DNA of 48,886 nt from contig CAKZNT010000076.1 in NCBI GenBank assembly GCA_937132065.1, positions 1-48,886 of the forward strand. The letters run 5' to 3'. Numbering within the stretch: position 1 is the stretch's first letter; each line of letters begins with the position of its first letter. Both the position numbers and the translations under genes were made by a program. Under the pieces are notes generated by a model. That model worked only from the letters and a program-made list of their open reading frames with translations, was not told the DNA's origin and made no database searches. Below, one piece after another: positions 18,574-27,926 of the stretch. This DNA comes from an uncultured Loktanella sp. GTDB lineage: Bacteria > Pseudomonadota > Alphaproteobacteria > Rhodobacterales > Rhodobacteraceae.

Positions 18574-20124
18574 TTACGCGACAGACCAACGCTCGGCCAT
18601 GCGCGCGTTATCCATTTGCCACAGGTTACCAACAACCTCTGGGCTGGAAATGCGGTTGTTCACGGCCTGCACATAGTTTGCAAACATCGGGATAAGGACC
18701 CCGCCATCGTCACGCAAAATCTGTTGCATTTCAAAGTATTGGGCCTTGCGCTTGTCGCTATCCAGCTCGGCACGTGCCGTCAGCAACAACTCTTGGAAGC
18801 GCGCACTATCGTCGCCGTCCCACTGGCTGTCGTTCCACGGAACACCCGCTTCATAGGCCGTCGCAAACATCCAGTCCTCAGTCGCACGACCAGACCAGTA
18901 ACAAGCACTGAACGGCTTTTTCAACCAGACATTAGACCAATACCCATCCGCAGGTTCCTGCACCACATTGATATTGATTCCCCCCGGCGCCATCGACGCT
19001 TGCATCAGTTGGGCGGCGTCTACGGCGCCTTCAAATGCGGCGTTTGAGGCTGACAAATCTAGGTCGATGCTGTCGAGGCCTGCCTCTTTCAGATAGAACT
19101 TCGACTTGTCAGGATCATATGAGATCTGCTCCATTTCGTCGTTGTAATACTGGTTTGCGGGGCCGATTGGTGTATCGTTCCCGACCGCGCCGTGACCTTG
19201 CAAAATCTTGTCGACAAGCTCTTGGCGGTTCACACCGTATTTGATCGCGCGGCGCACGTTTACATCGTTGTAAGGCGCGTTATCGGTCAGCATCGGGAAG
19301 GTATACTGCTGGTTGCCAGTCACCTCTTGAATGCGCAGGGCAGGGTTCGCCTTGAGCAATGCTTCCGTCTTGAAATCAATGCGGTTGATCGCATCGACCT
19401 GACCCGTCATCAAAGCATTCATACGTGCGGTATTATCGTTGATCGCGATGTATTCGATCTCGTCAAAATAGCCCGCGCTGTCACCTTTGTAGTGATCATC
19501 AACGCGCTTGGCGACCATGCGCACACCTGGATCGAATGACACAACAGAATAAAGCCCTGTGCCAATACCGTTGGCAATCGCATCCTCGATCTGGCCCGCG
19601 GGATACATGCAGATATGATAGTCTGACATCAGATACGGGAAGTCGGCGTTGCCAGAGGCAAGCGTAAATTCGATCTGCGTATCGGACAGTTTTTTCATCT
19701 CGGTGATAGCCTCGACAATCGGCTTGGCGGCCGACTTGGACTCTTCGCCAATGTGCATCTGCAAGGACGCGATGACATCATCCGCGCCGAACGCCTTGCC
19801 GTTGTGGAACGTCACACCAGAGCGCAGATTGAAGGTCCAGACTTTCGCATCGGCAGAGGCTTCCCAGCTTTCCGCCAATTCACCCTGAAGTGAGCCGTCG
19901 GCTGCAACTTCGGTCAAGCAGTCAAACACCGCGCCATGGCAGCTTGCGATCATAAACAGGTCCGAATGGGTCCGGCTGTCCCAGCTATCGGATGTGTTCG
20001 CACCACCCAAACCTGCCGTCAATTTGCCGCCGCGTGTGGCCGCGTGAACTGGCATGCCCGTCAGGCCCAGAACACCAGCGGCAACACCGGACTTCATCAG
20101 TCCACGTCTGCTAATTCCATACAT
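18574..20124 (-). CDS. ABC transporter substrate-binding protein, family 5 (peptide/opine type)
   Basis: 516 residues. The twin-arginine start MYGISRRGLMKSG with a hydrophobic stretch and cleavage near VHAATRGG indicates Tat export to the periplasm. The body is an SBP_bac_5 protein (LAESWEASADAKVWTFNLRS, GVTFHNGKAFGADDV, DNAPYNDVNVRRAIKYGVNR, WDGDDSARFQELL), the class that binds peptides, opines or nickel. The ligand is unknown. A strong GGGAGA site precedes the ATG. It is the last gene of a leftward importer operon, 72 bp after the ATPase gene, and ends at its own terminator. Confidence 0.95.
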   Translation of the reverse strand: MYGISRRGLMKSGVAAGVLGLTGMPVHAATRGGKLTAGLGGANTSDSWDSRTHSDLFMIASCHGAVFDCLTEVAADGSLQGELAESWEASADAKVWTFNLRSGVTFHNGKAFGADDVIASLQMHIGEESKSAAKPIVEAITEMKKLSDTQIEFTLASGNADFPYLMSDYHICMYPAGQIEDAIANGIGTGLYSVVSFDPGVRMVAKRVDDHYKGDSAGYFDEIEYIAINDNTARMNALMTGQVDAINRIDFKTEALLKANPALRIQEVTGNQQYTFPMLTDNAPYNDVNVRRAIKYGVNRQELVDKILQGHGAVGNDTPIGPANQYYNDEMEQISYDPDKSKFYLKEAGLDSIDLDLSASNAAFEGAVDAAQLMQASMAPGGININVVQEPADGYWSNVWLKKPFSACYWSGRATEDWMFATAYEAGVPWNDSQWDGDDSARFQELLLTARAELDSDKRKAQYFEMQQILRDDGGVLIPMFANYVQAVNNRISSPEVVGNLWQMDNARMAERWSVA

Positions 20125-20196
20125 TATCGTTCTCCCTAGCTAGTCAAACGGGCGTTTGTCGCCCTTATTTACGCCGCAAAAAGCGGTGATTCGTCT

Positions 20197-21843
20197 CTAC
20201 ATCTTATCCGCAGCAGCATCGCCGATGTTATCAACTCCGCGTTCCTGCAACAAATTGGTGAGCCAGTCGGGGTCCATTTCCGGGACCGAAGACAGCAATA
20301 AATCGGTATAGGGGTGGTGCGGCGGCTTGAACATTTCGGCCTTTGGCCCCGCCTCGACAACGCGCCCATCCTTCATCACGACCACCTCGTCGGCAATCGC
20401 GCGCACCGTGGCAAGATCGTGGGTGATAAACATATAGGTCAGGCCAAGCCTGTCTTGAAGTTTAGCCAAAAGACGCAAGATTCCTTCGGCTACAAGTTGA
20501 TCCAGCGCGCTGGTCACCTCATCGCAAATAATAAACTTTGGCTCGGCGGCAAGTGCGCGCGCGATCCCGATCCGCTGCTTTTGCCCGCCCGATAATTCCG
20601 ATGGCAGGCGATTGTAATACTCGCTCGGTTCCATCTCGATCTGGTCCAGAAGGGCATCTACGCGGGCGCGCTTTTCCTTGCCCGTTAGACCCAAATAGAA
20701 CTGCACAGGGCGGGCGATGATTTCGCCGATCGACATGCGCGGATTCAAGGCGGTGTCGGCCATCTGATAGATCATCTGGACTTGGCGAAGCTGATCCTTT
20801 GACCGCTTGCGATAGTCGGCGGGCATCGCTTCGCCGCCAAAACTTATCGTGCCTGCCGTTGGCGGCAGAAGCCCCGTGATACAGCGCGCGGTTGTCGATT
20901 TCCCCGAGCCGGATTCACCAACGACCGCGACGGTGCGCCCTTCATGCATGTCAAAGCTGACGTCATGAAGCACCTTGGCCTTACCGTATGCGGCATCCAC
21001 ATTTGCGACCGACACAACCGGCACGGCACTAGCGACAACAGGCGCCTTGAGCGGACGTTCAAAACTGCGCACGGCCCAGAGAGATTTCGTATACTCTTGG
21101 GTCGGCGCGGAAAGCATGGTGCGCGTGTCGGCGGTTTCGACCTCGTCGCCCTTTAGCAAAACCTTGATGCGGTCCGCCATTTGCGCAACCACAGCAAGAT
21201 CGTGGGTGATGTAAATCGCCGCTGTATTGAACTGCTCTACGATGTCGCGGATGGACGCCAGAACCTCGATCTGGGTTGTCACATCAAGCGCGGTCGTGGG
21301 CTCATCAAAAATGATCAGATCAGGGCGGCAGGCCATCGCCATTGCCGTCATGGCGCGCTGAAGCTGACCGCCCGAAACCTGATGCGGATACCGAAAGCCA
21401 ATGCTTTCGGGGTCAGGCAACCGCAGTTTTTCGTAGAGTTCCATGCCGTCAAGTTCGCTATCAGCGCGCGCCATAACGCCATGCTGAACCGGACCTTCGA
21501 CATGCTGGTCGATCAACCGATGCGCAGGATTAAAACTCGCCGCTGCCGATTGCGCCACATAGGCGATCCGCTTGCCTAAGAGTCCGCGTTTTACGGCGGC
21601 GGATGCGGTCAGCAAATCAATGCCGTCAAATTCTACAGACCCGTTCGATATCCGAACACCGTCACGTGTGAAGCCCATCGCCGCAAGCCCCAGCGTGGAT
21701 TTACCTGCGCCAGACTCTCCGATCAGCCCAAGAACCTCGCCGCGCGCAAGGGTCAGATCAACCCCGTTGATGATGGGGTTCCACGTTTCGTCGCTACGCC
21801 CCTCAAGTTTCAGGCCGCGAATATTTAGGAGCGTGTCAGTCAT
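20197..21843 (-). CDS. Peptide-type ABC importer, double ATPase (DppD-DppF fusion)
   Basis: 548 residues with two complete ABC cassettes in one chain. First half: Walker A GESGAGKST, signature VSGGQLQRA, Walker B LIIFDEPTTALD, His in YITHDLA. Second half: GESGSGKST, LSGGQKQRI, FIICDEVTSALD, FITHDLA. This is the fused form of the DppD/DppF pair that powers family-5 importers from the cytoplasmic side. The first cassette carries the usual peptide-importer end motif after Walker B. The start overlaps the stop of the upstream permease by 4 bp. All catalytic residues are intact. Confidence 0.96.
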   Translation of the reverse strand: MTDTLLNIRGLKLEGRSDETWNPIINGVDLTLARGEVLGLIGESGAGKSTLGLAAMGFTRDGVRISNGSVEFDGIDLLTASAAVKRGLLGKRIAYVAQSAAASFNPAHRLIDQHVEGPVQHGVMARADSELDGMELYEKLRLPDPESIGFRYPHQVSGGQLQRAMTAMAMACRPDLIIFDEPTTALDVTTQIEVLASIRDIVEQFNTAAIYITHDLAVVAQMADRIKVLLKGDEVETADTRTMLSAPTQEYTKSLWAVRSFERPLKAPVVASAVPVVSVANVDAAYGKAKVLHDVSFDMHEGRTVAVVGESGSGKSTTARCITGLLPPTAGTISFGGEAMPADYRKRSKDQLRQVQMIYQMADTALNPRMSIGEIIARPVQFYLGLTGKEKRARVDALLDQIEMEPSEYYNRLPSELSGGQKQRIGIARALAAEPKFIICDEVTSALDQLVAEGILRLLAKLQDRLGLTYMFITHDLATVRAIADEVVVMKDGRVVEAGPKAEMFKPPHHPYTDLLLSSVPEMDPDWLTNLLQERGVDNIGDAAADKM

Positions 21844-23045
21844 TCTTTGAGCCCCGATGATTTGTGCAACATCCAGTCGACCACAAAGTTGACCGCAACA
21901 GTCAGCAAGGCGATTGCACCGGCAGCGAGCAATGGCGCGGTCGCGGCCAACGGTGCGAACTGTGCAAAGTTGATGAACGATGCAAGGTCACGCACCATCG
22001 TGCCCCAATCCGCAAGCGGCGGTTGAATACCCACGCCAAGAAACGAAAGCGCGGCGATTGTCAGAAACACAAAGCAGAACCGCAAACCGAACTCCGCCAA
22101 AAGAGGCGCGGTTGCGTTGGGCAGGATTTCCTTGAACACAAGGTAGCCCATCCCCTCGCCGCGCAATTTTGCCGCTTCGATATAGTCCATCACGACGATG
22201 TTTTGCCCCACAGCGCGCGCAAGGCGAAACACACGTGTGCTATCAATGACCGCGATAATCAGAACCATGAAGAATGTCAGCGGGATGCCCAACTCGGCCG
22301 ACCAGACACTCGCGATTGTCATCAGCAATAACGCAAAGATGAGCGAGGGAATGGCCATCAAAACATCAACGCCACGGCTTAACACCTGATCAAGCCAGCC
22401 GCCGACAACAGCCGCCAAAAAGCCCAAGCTCCCCCCGATGAAGAACGCCAGCAGCGTCGTAGCAAACGCGATCCCGACCGTATTTTGCGCGCCAAATATC
22501 AAACGAGAGAGAATGTCGCGCCCGATTTGATCTGTGCCAAGCGGAAAGGCAGGGTCGCCGCCAAGCGCGGGGTCACCCCCTGGAATGATGTTCGCAGCTA
22601 CACCGCTGATAATCTCGTCTTGGCCATAAGGCGCAATCGCACCCGCGAAAATGGCGAGCACCGCATAGAAGATGATCACCAAGATCCCGAAGGAGGCAGT
22701 CAGTGGGATATTGCGGAACATTTTGCGCGTTCCCGCCGTCCCGACGTTGCGACCAAGCAGCCGAAAGAGCCACGCGAGGATCGAAAACAGAATGAACGCC
22801 TTGATTGCGACGCCGAGGAAAAAGAACTTGTTGGCCGTTGCCTGATCGCTACTGATCGACTGTAAATAGGCCCAAACGAGCCAAAGCAGCACAACAAGCC
22901 CGAGGACGTATCCAAACGCCACGCCAAACGACATATCGCGAAATCGCGCGGCGTTGCCTGTCACCTTTTGCCCGATAAATCGAAAGCTCCAAGCCACGGC
23001 GGCAATAATTGCAACGCCCAGCGCGATGTTAAATAGCGCACTCAT
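21840..23045 (-). CDS. Peptide-type ABC importer permease (DppC family) with N-terminal membrane extension
   Basis: 401 residues, about 100 more than ordinary DppC. The C-terminal 290 residues are standard: PLGTDQIGRDILSRLIFGA, the EAA loop EAAKLRGEGMGYLVFKEILPN that contacts the ATPase, and ALSFLGVGIQPPLADWG. The first 120 residues add about three further hydrophobic helices (near 4-20, 40-64, 75-95) linked by charged loops. I know such extended DppC proteins from this bacterial group, but the role of the extension is unknown. Overlaps both neighbours by 4 bp (the permease before, the ATPase after), so the three genes are translationally coupled. Confidence 0.95.
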   Translation of the reverse strand: MSALFNIALGVAIIAAVAWSFRFIGQKVTGNAARFRDMSFGVAFGYVLGLVVLLWLVWAYLQSISSDQATANKFFFLGVAIKAFILFSILAWLFRLLGRNVGTAGTRKMFRNIPLTASFGILVIIFYAVLAIFAGAIAPYGQDEIISGVAANIIPGGDPALGGDPAFPLGTDQIGRDILSRLIFGAQNTVGIAFATTLLAFFIGGSLGFLAAVVGGWLDQVLSRGVDVLMAIPSLIFALLLMTIASVWSAELGIPLTFFMVLIIAVIDSTRVFRLARAVGQNIVVMDYIEAAKLRGEGMGYLVFKEILPNATAPLLAEFGLRFCFVFLTIAALSFLGVGIQPPLADWGTMVRDLASFINFAQFAPLAATAPLLAAGAIALLTVAVNFVVDWMLHKSSGLKE

Positions 23046-23998
23046 TTGGGATGCCTCAAACGTGGGTTTGACAGGATCGACAGAATATCAGCCGTCAGGT
23101 TCAACAAGATATACGCCGCAGCAAAGATCAGGCAGCAAGCCTGCACTACAGGGATGTCGCGGATCTTGACGCTATCGACAAACAATTGCCCGATACCCGG
23201 ATAAACAAAGACGACTTCAACAACGACAACGCCCGTAATCAGATAGGCCAGATTGAGCGCGATAACATTGATGATCGGCGCAAGCGCATTGGGGAGCGCA
23301 TGTTTAACAATGACACGCAATGGTGACATCCCTTTAAGCCGTGCCATCTCGATATAAGGGCTGGCGAGCAGATTGATAATCGCCGCGCGCGTCATGCGCA
23401 TCATGTGCGCGGTGACGACCAACGTTAGCGTCAATGCGGGGAGTAGTGTTTTTTCAAGCCGGTCCGAAAACGCCATCCCCTCGTAGATGTTCGACAAAGA
23501 CGGCAAGATCGGATTGAGCACAGCAAGAAACAGAATCAGGACATACGCCATAAAGAATTCCGGACTGCTGATCGAGCTTAGCGTCAGAATATTGGCCGCA
23601 CGGTCAAACACGGTATTGCGATAAAGCGCCGCCAGTATTCCCAATGTCACGGCAATCGGGACGGCAATGATCGCGGTCACTGTGGCAAGGAACATCGTGT
23701 TGGCGAACCGTGGCGCAATCTGCTCGGCAACCGTCACGCCGCCTGCGCCGCCCAGATTGGTTTGAAAGTTTAACTGCGCGAAACTGGAGCCAAGATCACC
23801 GGTCAGCATTCCGCCTAGCCAGCCAAAATAGCGCGACACAAGTGACTGATCCAAACCAAGGTCTTCGCGGATTTTTGCGACCGCCTCGGGCGTTGCGCCC
23901 TGCCCCAAGATCAACTCAGCGAAATCACCTGGCAGCAAATTCACTGCAACAAAGATCACAATTGATACAATCAGTAGCGTGAGCAGGCCAAGCGCCAA
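23042..23998 (-). CDS. Peptide-type ABC importer permease (DppB family), unusual 5' end
   Basis: 318 residues if read from the TTG at 23998. Family features: VNLLPGDFAELILGQGATPEAV, LGLDQSLVSRYFGWLGGMLTGDLGSSF, the EAA loop (ARLKGMSPLRVIVKHALPNA) and VFVYPGIGQLFVDSV. Relatives begin about 8 residues earlier with M..(I/L)xQRLALGLL. Here QRLALG is present but the codon just before it (24005-24007) is a stop, and no Shine-Dalgarno precedes the TTG. Either a short form starts at TTG, perhaps reached by reinitiation from a tiny upstream ORF, or the gene has a disabled start. First gene of the importer operon. Confidence 0.88.
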   Translation of the reverse strand: MALGLLTLLIVSIVIFVAVNLLPGDFAELILGQGATPEAVAKIREDLGLDQSLVSRYFGWLGGMLTGDLGSSFAQLNFQTNLGGAGGVTVAEQIAPRFANTMFLATVTAIIAVPIAVTLGILAALYRNTVFDRAANILTLSSISSPEFFMAYVLILFLAVLNPILPSLSNIYEGMAFSDRLEKTLLPALTLTLVVTAHMMRMTRAAIINLLASPYIEMARLKGMSPLRVIVKHALPNALAPIINVIALNLAYLITGVVVVEVVFVYPGIGQLFVDSVKIRDIPVVQACCLIFAAAYILLNLTADILSILSNPRLRHPK

Positions 23999-24015
23999 AC
24001 GCTGTTAAACGATAG

Positions 24016-24060
24016 TTAGGACATTGCCCAATCTGTATTCCCCGGTGGCTCGTATTCCAC
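24016..24060 (-). CDS. Possible 14-codon leader ORF before the permease gene
   Basis: GTG at 24058-24060 reads (M)EYEPPGNTDWAMS and stops at 24016-24018, 17 nt before the permease TTG at 23998. The start would lie only about 5 nt from the transcript start predicted from the TATAAT at 24072-24077, so translation would be near leaderless. Its position and protein-like composition make it a candidate leader peptide that could feed ribosomes to the permease gene. Very short and unsupported by anything else. Confidence 0.25.
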   Translation of the reverse strand: MEYEPPGNTDWAMS

Positions 24061-24071
24061 CTTAACGACTG

Positions 24072-24077
24072 ATTATA
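24072..24077 (-). promoter_or_regulatory. Consensus -10 element (TATAAT) of the ABC importer operon
   Basis: A perfect TATAAT on the minus strand lies 73 bp upstream of the permease TTG and just behind the proline iminopeptidase stop. No convincing -35 was found 16-18 bp upstream. It overlaps a 6-bp hairpin (TAACCT / AGGTTA, 24076-24091). Confidence 0.35.
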
Positions 24078-24088
24078 ACCTGTAAAGG

Positions 24089-25078
24089 TTAAAGCCGTAG
24101 CCGCTCGGGCGAGGCGCCAATGGCATCCATCGTGCGCACCAACTCGGCGCTGATCCCGAATTCGGACAATGCGTGACCCGCCCGCCCAATCATCGTCAGC
24201 CGCGCCAAAGGCCATTTTTGCGAGAGGTTATAGGCCGAAACTGGCGGGCAGATCATATCAAACCGCCCCTGCACGATGACCCCTGGAATCTCGGCGAGCC
24301 GATCCATGCGGTCAAGGATTTGCTGGTCTGGTCCAAGAAACCCGTCATTTACGAAATAGTGGTTTTCCAGCCGCGAAAACGCGCGCGCATATTCGGAAGG
24401 CGCTTCACCTGTCACGCCATTGCTATCAATGGAAGCGAGCGCATTTTCCCACTTGGCCCAAGCGCGCGCGTATTTCACCTCTGTCGAACGGTCCCCGCAA
24501 AACAATCGCTTGTGATAGGCGGCGACAAAATCGCCCTGTTCGCTTTCGGGAATAATTTCGGCAAATGACGTCCAGAGGTCTGGCCAGAATTTACCTGCCC
24601 CGCCACCGTAAAACCAATCAATCTCTGGCTTGGTCATCAGGAACACCCCGCGCAGAACAAGTGCCGCAGCGCGCGCGGGATGGGCTTGCGCGTAGATCAG
24701 CGAAAGTGTCGCGCCCCAACTACCGCCAAAGACAATCCACGCGTTAACACCTAGTGTCTCACGGATCAGCTCAATGTCGGCCACGAGATGCCAAGTCGTA
24801 TTCGCCTCGACGCTGGCGTGTGGCTTCGAGCGACCACACCCGCGCTGATCAAACAGAATGATCCGGAATACGTTTGGATCGAAATAGCGCCGCATTGCAG
24901 GGCTACACCCACCACCCGGACCACCGTGCAAGACAACAACGGGGATGCCATCGGGCCGCCCGCATTGCTCGACATACACCTGATGCCCGTCACCCACGTC
25001 CAGCATTCGCTGGTCGAATGGGTCAATCGGGGGATAAAGATGCGACACTGCGCGTTTTTGACCTAAGACCTTGTCCAT
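24089..25078 (-). CDS. pip: Proline iminopeptidase
   Basis: 329 residues, an alpha/beta hydrolase of the S33 family that removes N-terminal proline from peptides in the cytoplasm. Seen: the oxyanion motif [26 protein letters not shown], the nucleophile GGSWG (about residue 114), the acid Asp in [10 protein letters not shown] and His in GRAGHALS. The start [10 protein letters not shown] matches relatives, yet no Shine-Dalgarno precedes it and a TATATA lies only 8 nt upstream (25087-25092), which hints at a leaderless mRNA. It lies head to head with ubiG and immediately upstream of a peptide-type importer, a sensible pairing for peptide use. Confidence 0.93.
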   Translation of the reverse strand: MDKVLGQKRAVSHLYPPIDPFDQRMLDVGDGHQVYVEQCGRPDGIPVVVLHGGPGGGCSPAMRRYFDPNVFRIILFDQRGCGRSKPHASVEANTTWHLVADIELIRETLGVNAWIVFGGSWGATLSLIYAQAHPARAAALVLRGVFLMTKPEIDWFYGGGAGKFWPDLWTSFAEIIPESEQGDFVAAYHKRLFCGDRSTEVKYARAWAKWENALASIDSNGVTGEAPSEYARAFSRLENHYFVNDGFLGPDQQILDRMDRLAEIPGVIVQGRFDMICPPVSAYNLSQKWPLARLTMIGRAGHALSEFGISAELVRTMDAIGASPERLRL

Positions 25079-25133
25079 ATTCGAACTATATAACGTGTAT
25101 ATTCAAACGACCACGCCAAATCTGGAGCAGATC

Positions 25134-25874
25134 ATGCAAGCCACCAACACAGTCGACCCCGCCGAGATTGCAAAATTCGAGGCGATGGCAGCGGAATGGT
25201 GGGACCTCGAGGGCAAGTTCAAGCCACTGCACATGATGAACCCCGTGCGCCTTGACTATATCACGCAGCAAATCGCCGCTGAATTCGGGCGCGATCTGTC
25301 TCGTCCTGCGCCCTTTGAGGGGCTGCGCATTCTTGATATCGGCTGCGGTGGTGGGTTGCTTTGCGAACCGATGGCGCGGCTGGGGGCGACAATCGTTGGC
25401 GCGGACGCAGCAGAGCGGAACATCCCCGTTGCAAGAATCCATGCCGCGCAATCGGGTTTGGATGTTGATTACCGTCACACCACAGCAGAGGCGATGGCCG
25501 CAGCGGGCGAGCAGTTTGATGTTGTCCTCAATATGGAAGTTGTCGAGCATGTTGCCGACCCGCTTGGCTATCTGACCGCCTGTCAGCAGCTTTTGAAATC
25601 TGGCGGCCTGCACATTTGCTCGACGATCAACCGCAACTCCAAATCCTTTGCGATGGCCATTGTTGGCGCAGAATGGGTGATGCGCTGGCTCCCCAAAGGG
25701 ACGCATGAATGGGCAAAGTTCATTACGCCTGACGAATTATTCGCCCTGCTCACCAACGCGGGCCTAACGCCCGTGGATCGCAAAGGGTTTGTGTTTAACT
25801 TCGCGCGGTTTACGTGGTCGATATCGGACAGGGATTTGTCGGTGAATTACGTGACAACCTCAACCAAGCCCTAG
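25134..25874 (+). CDS. ubiG: Ubiquinone biosynthesis O-methyltransferase
   Basis: 246 residues from the ATG at 25134, which follows a GGAG site; an ATG at 25071 would add a non-conserved stretch and overlap the pip start. UbiG carries out both O-methylations in ubiquinone synthesis using SAM. Seen: [23 protein letters not shown], the SAM motif [18 protein letters not shown] (about residues 65-82), [10 protein letters not shown] and the [14 protein letters not shown] region. Length and order are normal. The stop overlaps that of the convergent GNAT gene by 4 bp. Confidence 0.96.
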   Translation: MQATNTVDPAEIAKFEAMAAEWWDLEGKFKPLHMMNPVRLDYITQQIAAEFGRDLSRPAPFEGLRILDIGCGGGLLCEPMARLGATIVGADAAERNIPVARIHAAQSGLDVDYRHTTAEAMAAAGEQFDVVLNMEVVEHVADPLGYLTACQQLLKSGGLHICSTINRNSKSFAMAIVGAEWVMRWLPKGTHEWAKFITPDELFALLTNAGLTPVDRKGFVFNFARFTWSISDRDLSVNYVTTSTKP

Positions 25875-26656
25875 TAGCCGCGATAGGTCGCCTCCACGAG
25901 CCGCTCGGTTTGGTCAAACCCCTGTCGGCGGTAAAGTCGGCCTGCATCGCTATCGGCTTGAGCAACAATAACCTGTATGGCATCCGGGGCACGACGATGC
26001 GCCCAAGCACTCACCTGTGATAATAGTGCTGCGCAAATGCCGCGACGGCGGTGGCTCGATTTTGTTTCGACCGCTTGGAACCGGATGACCTCCTGATCAT
26101 GAAACAGGCCCATGTGCGCGACAAGGGTGTCACCATCATATGCACCGAACCAGCCACCAAGCCCTGTTGAAACTTGTGCCTTGCGTGCCTGATAGCGGCG
26201 CGCCAGATAAGGGGCGTGGCGATCATGATCGAACCCCTCCTGACCTGCAATTTCTGCCGCGAGGTGCTCGGAGGCCGCCCATTCGGAGTGCGTCCCAATT
26301 TCCCTGATGTTGATACCTGTCGGGCAGGAACGGGCCGTTGCCGCGCCATGCTTTGTCAAAACATCAAACGCCTCAATCTCGAAGTGAGGCGGGAAGGCTG
26401 CCCGAACGGCAGCTACATCAGGACAGGGAATATCCCAGAGAATTTTGATGTGATCCGATTGCGGGAACCGCGCCTGAAAGAAGGCTATATCGGTGGCGGG
26501 ATCAACGGATTGATCGGTTTTGATCAGCACATTCCCGCACCAATAATCTGGCTCAAGGGGCGTGCGCATTATGATGCCATTGGGGTGGGTTTCGGTTTGG
26601 CAAATCCCTGCCATCGAAAGCAGGTCACTGCGGAGCCCGAGCGACCGAATGCTCAT
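25871..26656 (-). CDS. GNAT-family N-acetyltransferase
   Basis: 261 residues. The C-terminal half (about 115-261) is a GNAT domain: acetyl-CoA loop [13 protein letters not shown] (about 203-215) and a last strand region [15 protein letters not shown]. The N-terminal 100 residues ([29 protein letters not shown]) fit no fold I can name with confidence, but they read like the N-terminal half of double-GNAT proteins. The acceptor is unknown. ATG overlaps the marR stop by 4 bp, making it the last gene of the comF-grxC-nitrilase-marR-GNAT operon. Confidence 0.85.
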   Translation of the reverse strand: MSIRSLGLRSDLLSMAGICQTETHPNGIIMRTPLEPDYWCGNVLIKTDQSVDPATDIAFFQARFPQSDHIKILWDIPCPDVAAVRAAFPPHFEIEAFDVLTKHGAATARSCPTGINIREIGTHSEWAASEHLAAEIAGQEGFDHDRHAPYLARRYQARKAQVSTGLGGWFGAYDGDTLVAHMGLFHDQEVIRFQAVETKSSHRRRGICAALLSQVSAWAHRRAPDAIQVIVAQADSDAGRLYRRQGFDQTERLVEATYRGY

Positions 26657-27096
26657 TCGTCTTTTGACAGCTTCATGCGCATTTCACGCAAAACTGGCAA
26701 AGCAATTTTCACCTTTTCCGTGCCAACAGTATCAACAACCTCTGCGATGACTGGCGCAATCGCACTGACGGCGGCATCACGGGCTGCGATCCCCGAGGGG
26801 CTAATCGAAATCATCTTGCGGCGGGCGTCTTCCCAATCGGGTCGGATGTGCACCCAGCCCGCCCACTCCAGCTTGCTAAGGGTGTTTGTCATCGCACCGC
26901 GGGTCAGGTGGAATGTGCTTGCAAGCTGTGCGGGTGACCGCTCAACGCCGCAATGCGCCAAATGGTTCAGGACGGAAAAGTGCGACAATTCCATGCCCTT
27001 AGGCAAGATCCGCGCAACATGGCTACGGGCCAATTGGTCAACCGCGAGTATCTCGCTAAAGAGCGTAACCGCCAGATTTTTCGTCGAGTCGGACAT
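26653..27096 (-). CDS. MarR-family transcriptional regulator
   Basis: 147 residues with a winged-helix core (LSHFSVLNHLAHCGVERSPAQLASTFHLTRGAMTNTLSKLE, then the wing WEDARRKMISISPSG). MarR proteins bind DNA as dimers and are released by small ligands or oxidants. Its start overlaps the nitrilase stop (TAATG) and its stop overlaps the GNAT start, so it is fully embedded in the operon and may control it. No palindrome was recognised at the operon's head near 28940. Confidence 0.92.
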   Translation of the reverse strand: MSDSTKNLAVTLFSEILAVDQLARSHVARILPKGMELSHFSVLNHLAHCGVERSPAQLASTFHLTRGAMTNTLSKLEWAGWVHIRPDWEDARRKMISISPSGIAARDAAVSAIAPVIAEVVDTVGTEKVKIALPVLREMRMKLSKDE

Positions 27097-27926
27097 TATG
27101 GGCCTATAAAAGGTCGATCGTGGGTGAGCGCAGAAATGCGTTTGCGCGCATGTGACACTTCCTTGAGGTCAAGATCAATGATTACCGTCCCGTTTTGTGT
27201 TCCCGCATCGGCCAATATCTCGCCCCAAGGGGAAATAGCCAGAGAATGACCGTAGGTTTGGCGGGCCGTACCACGTGATGCCGCATGCGTGCCCGTTTGT
27301 GCCGCCGCCAAGACGTAGCACCCTGTTTCTATCGCGCGCGCCTGCAAGAGCGCCTGCCAATGTGCCGCGCCCGTAACGGGTGAAAATGCCGATGGAACGA
27401 GCAAAATATCCGCGCCAGCCTGCGCAAGGGCGCGGTAAAGATAGGCAAATCGCAAGTCATAACAAATCGACATGCCCACCGCACCAAACGGGGTTTTGGC
27501 AAGAACAGCCTCTGCCCCAGGTCGATAGCCCGCAGATTCCCGATAGGTTTCAGTTTCGCTCACGTTGACGTCAAACATATGTATCTTGTCATAGCGCGCG
27601 CGAATGGTGCCCGAGGGGTCAATCAGGAAAGACCTGTTGGCAAACCGCCCGTCAGGATCATCTGTTTTAAGCGCCAAAGAGCCGATTGAAATCCACACGC
27701 CAAGGGCCGCCGCGTCACTGCGCAGGACCGCAAGCGTTTGATCATCTACCTCATGTTGCAACACGTCCTGCTGACGATCCCGACTGGCCGAAACGCAGTT
27801 TGTCACCTCTGGCGTCAGAACGAAGCCCGCACCACGCGAGGCAGCGCTTTTGATCTGCGCCCGCGTGACGCTCAGGTTTTCGCGCGGACAATCGCCTGAT
27901 GTGAGCTGGACGAGCGCTGTCTTCAT
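27096..27926 (-). CDS. Carbon-nitrogen hydrolase, Nit1/Nit2-like (deaminated glutathione amidase type)
   Basis: 276 residues with the nitrilase catalytic triad in place: Glu in FVLTPEVTN (about residue 40), Lys in RYDKIHMFDV (about 111) and Cys in MSICYDLRFAYLYRAL (about 154). NIT family 10 enzymes hydrolyse amides; the closest described type repairs deaminated glutathione. Sitting next to a glutaredoxin gene (4-bp overlap) supports a glutathione-related role. The C-terminal segment (DLDLKEVSHARKRI) is typical. Confidence 0.92.
   Translation of the reverse strand: MKTALVQLTSGDCPRENLSVTRAQIKSAASRGAGFVLTPEVTNCVSASRDRQQDVLQHEVDDQTLAVLRSDAAALGVWISIGSLALKTDDPDGRFANRSFLIDPSGTIRARYDKIHMFDVNVSETETYRESAGYRPGAEAVLAKTPFGAVGMSICYDLRFAYLYRALAQAGADILLVPSAFSPVTGAAHWQALLQARAIETGCYVLAAAQTGTHAASRGTARQTYGHSLAISPWGEILADAGTQNGTVIIDLDLKEVSHARKRISALTHDRPFIGP

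Noticed and set aside
18444..18695. 83-codon open frame crossing the intergenic gap and terminator
   Set aside because: Runs through the terminator and into the end of the binding-protein gene; no ribosome binding site.
25088..25102. ATATA-N5-TATAT palindrome between pip and ubiG as an operator
   Set aside because: Arms are only 5 bp of AT-rich promoter sequence; not convincing by itself.
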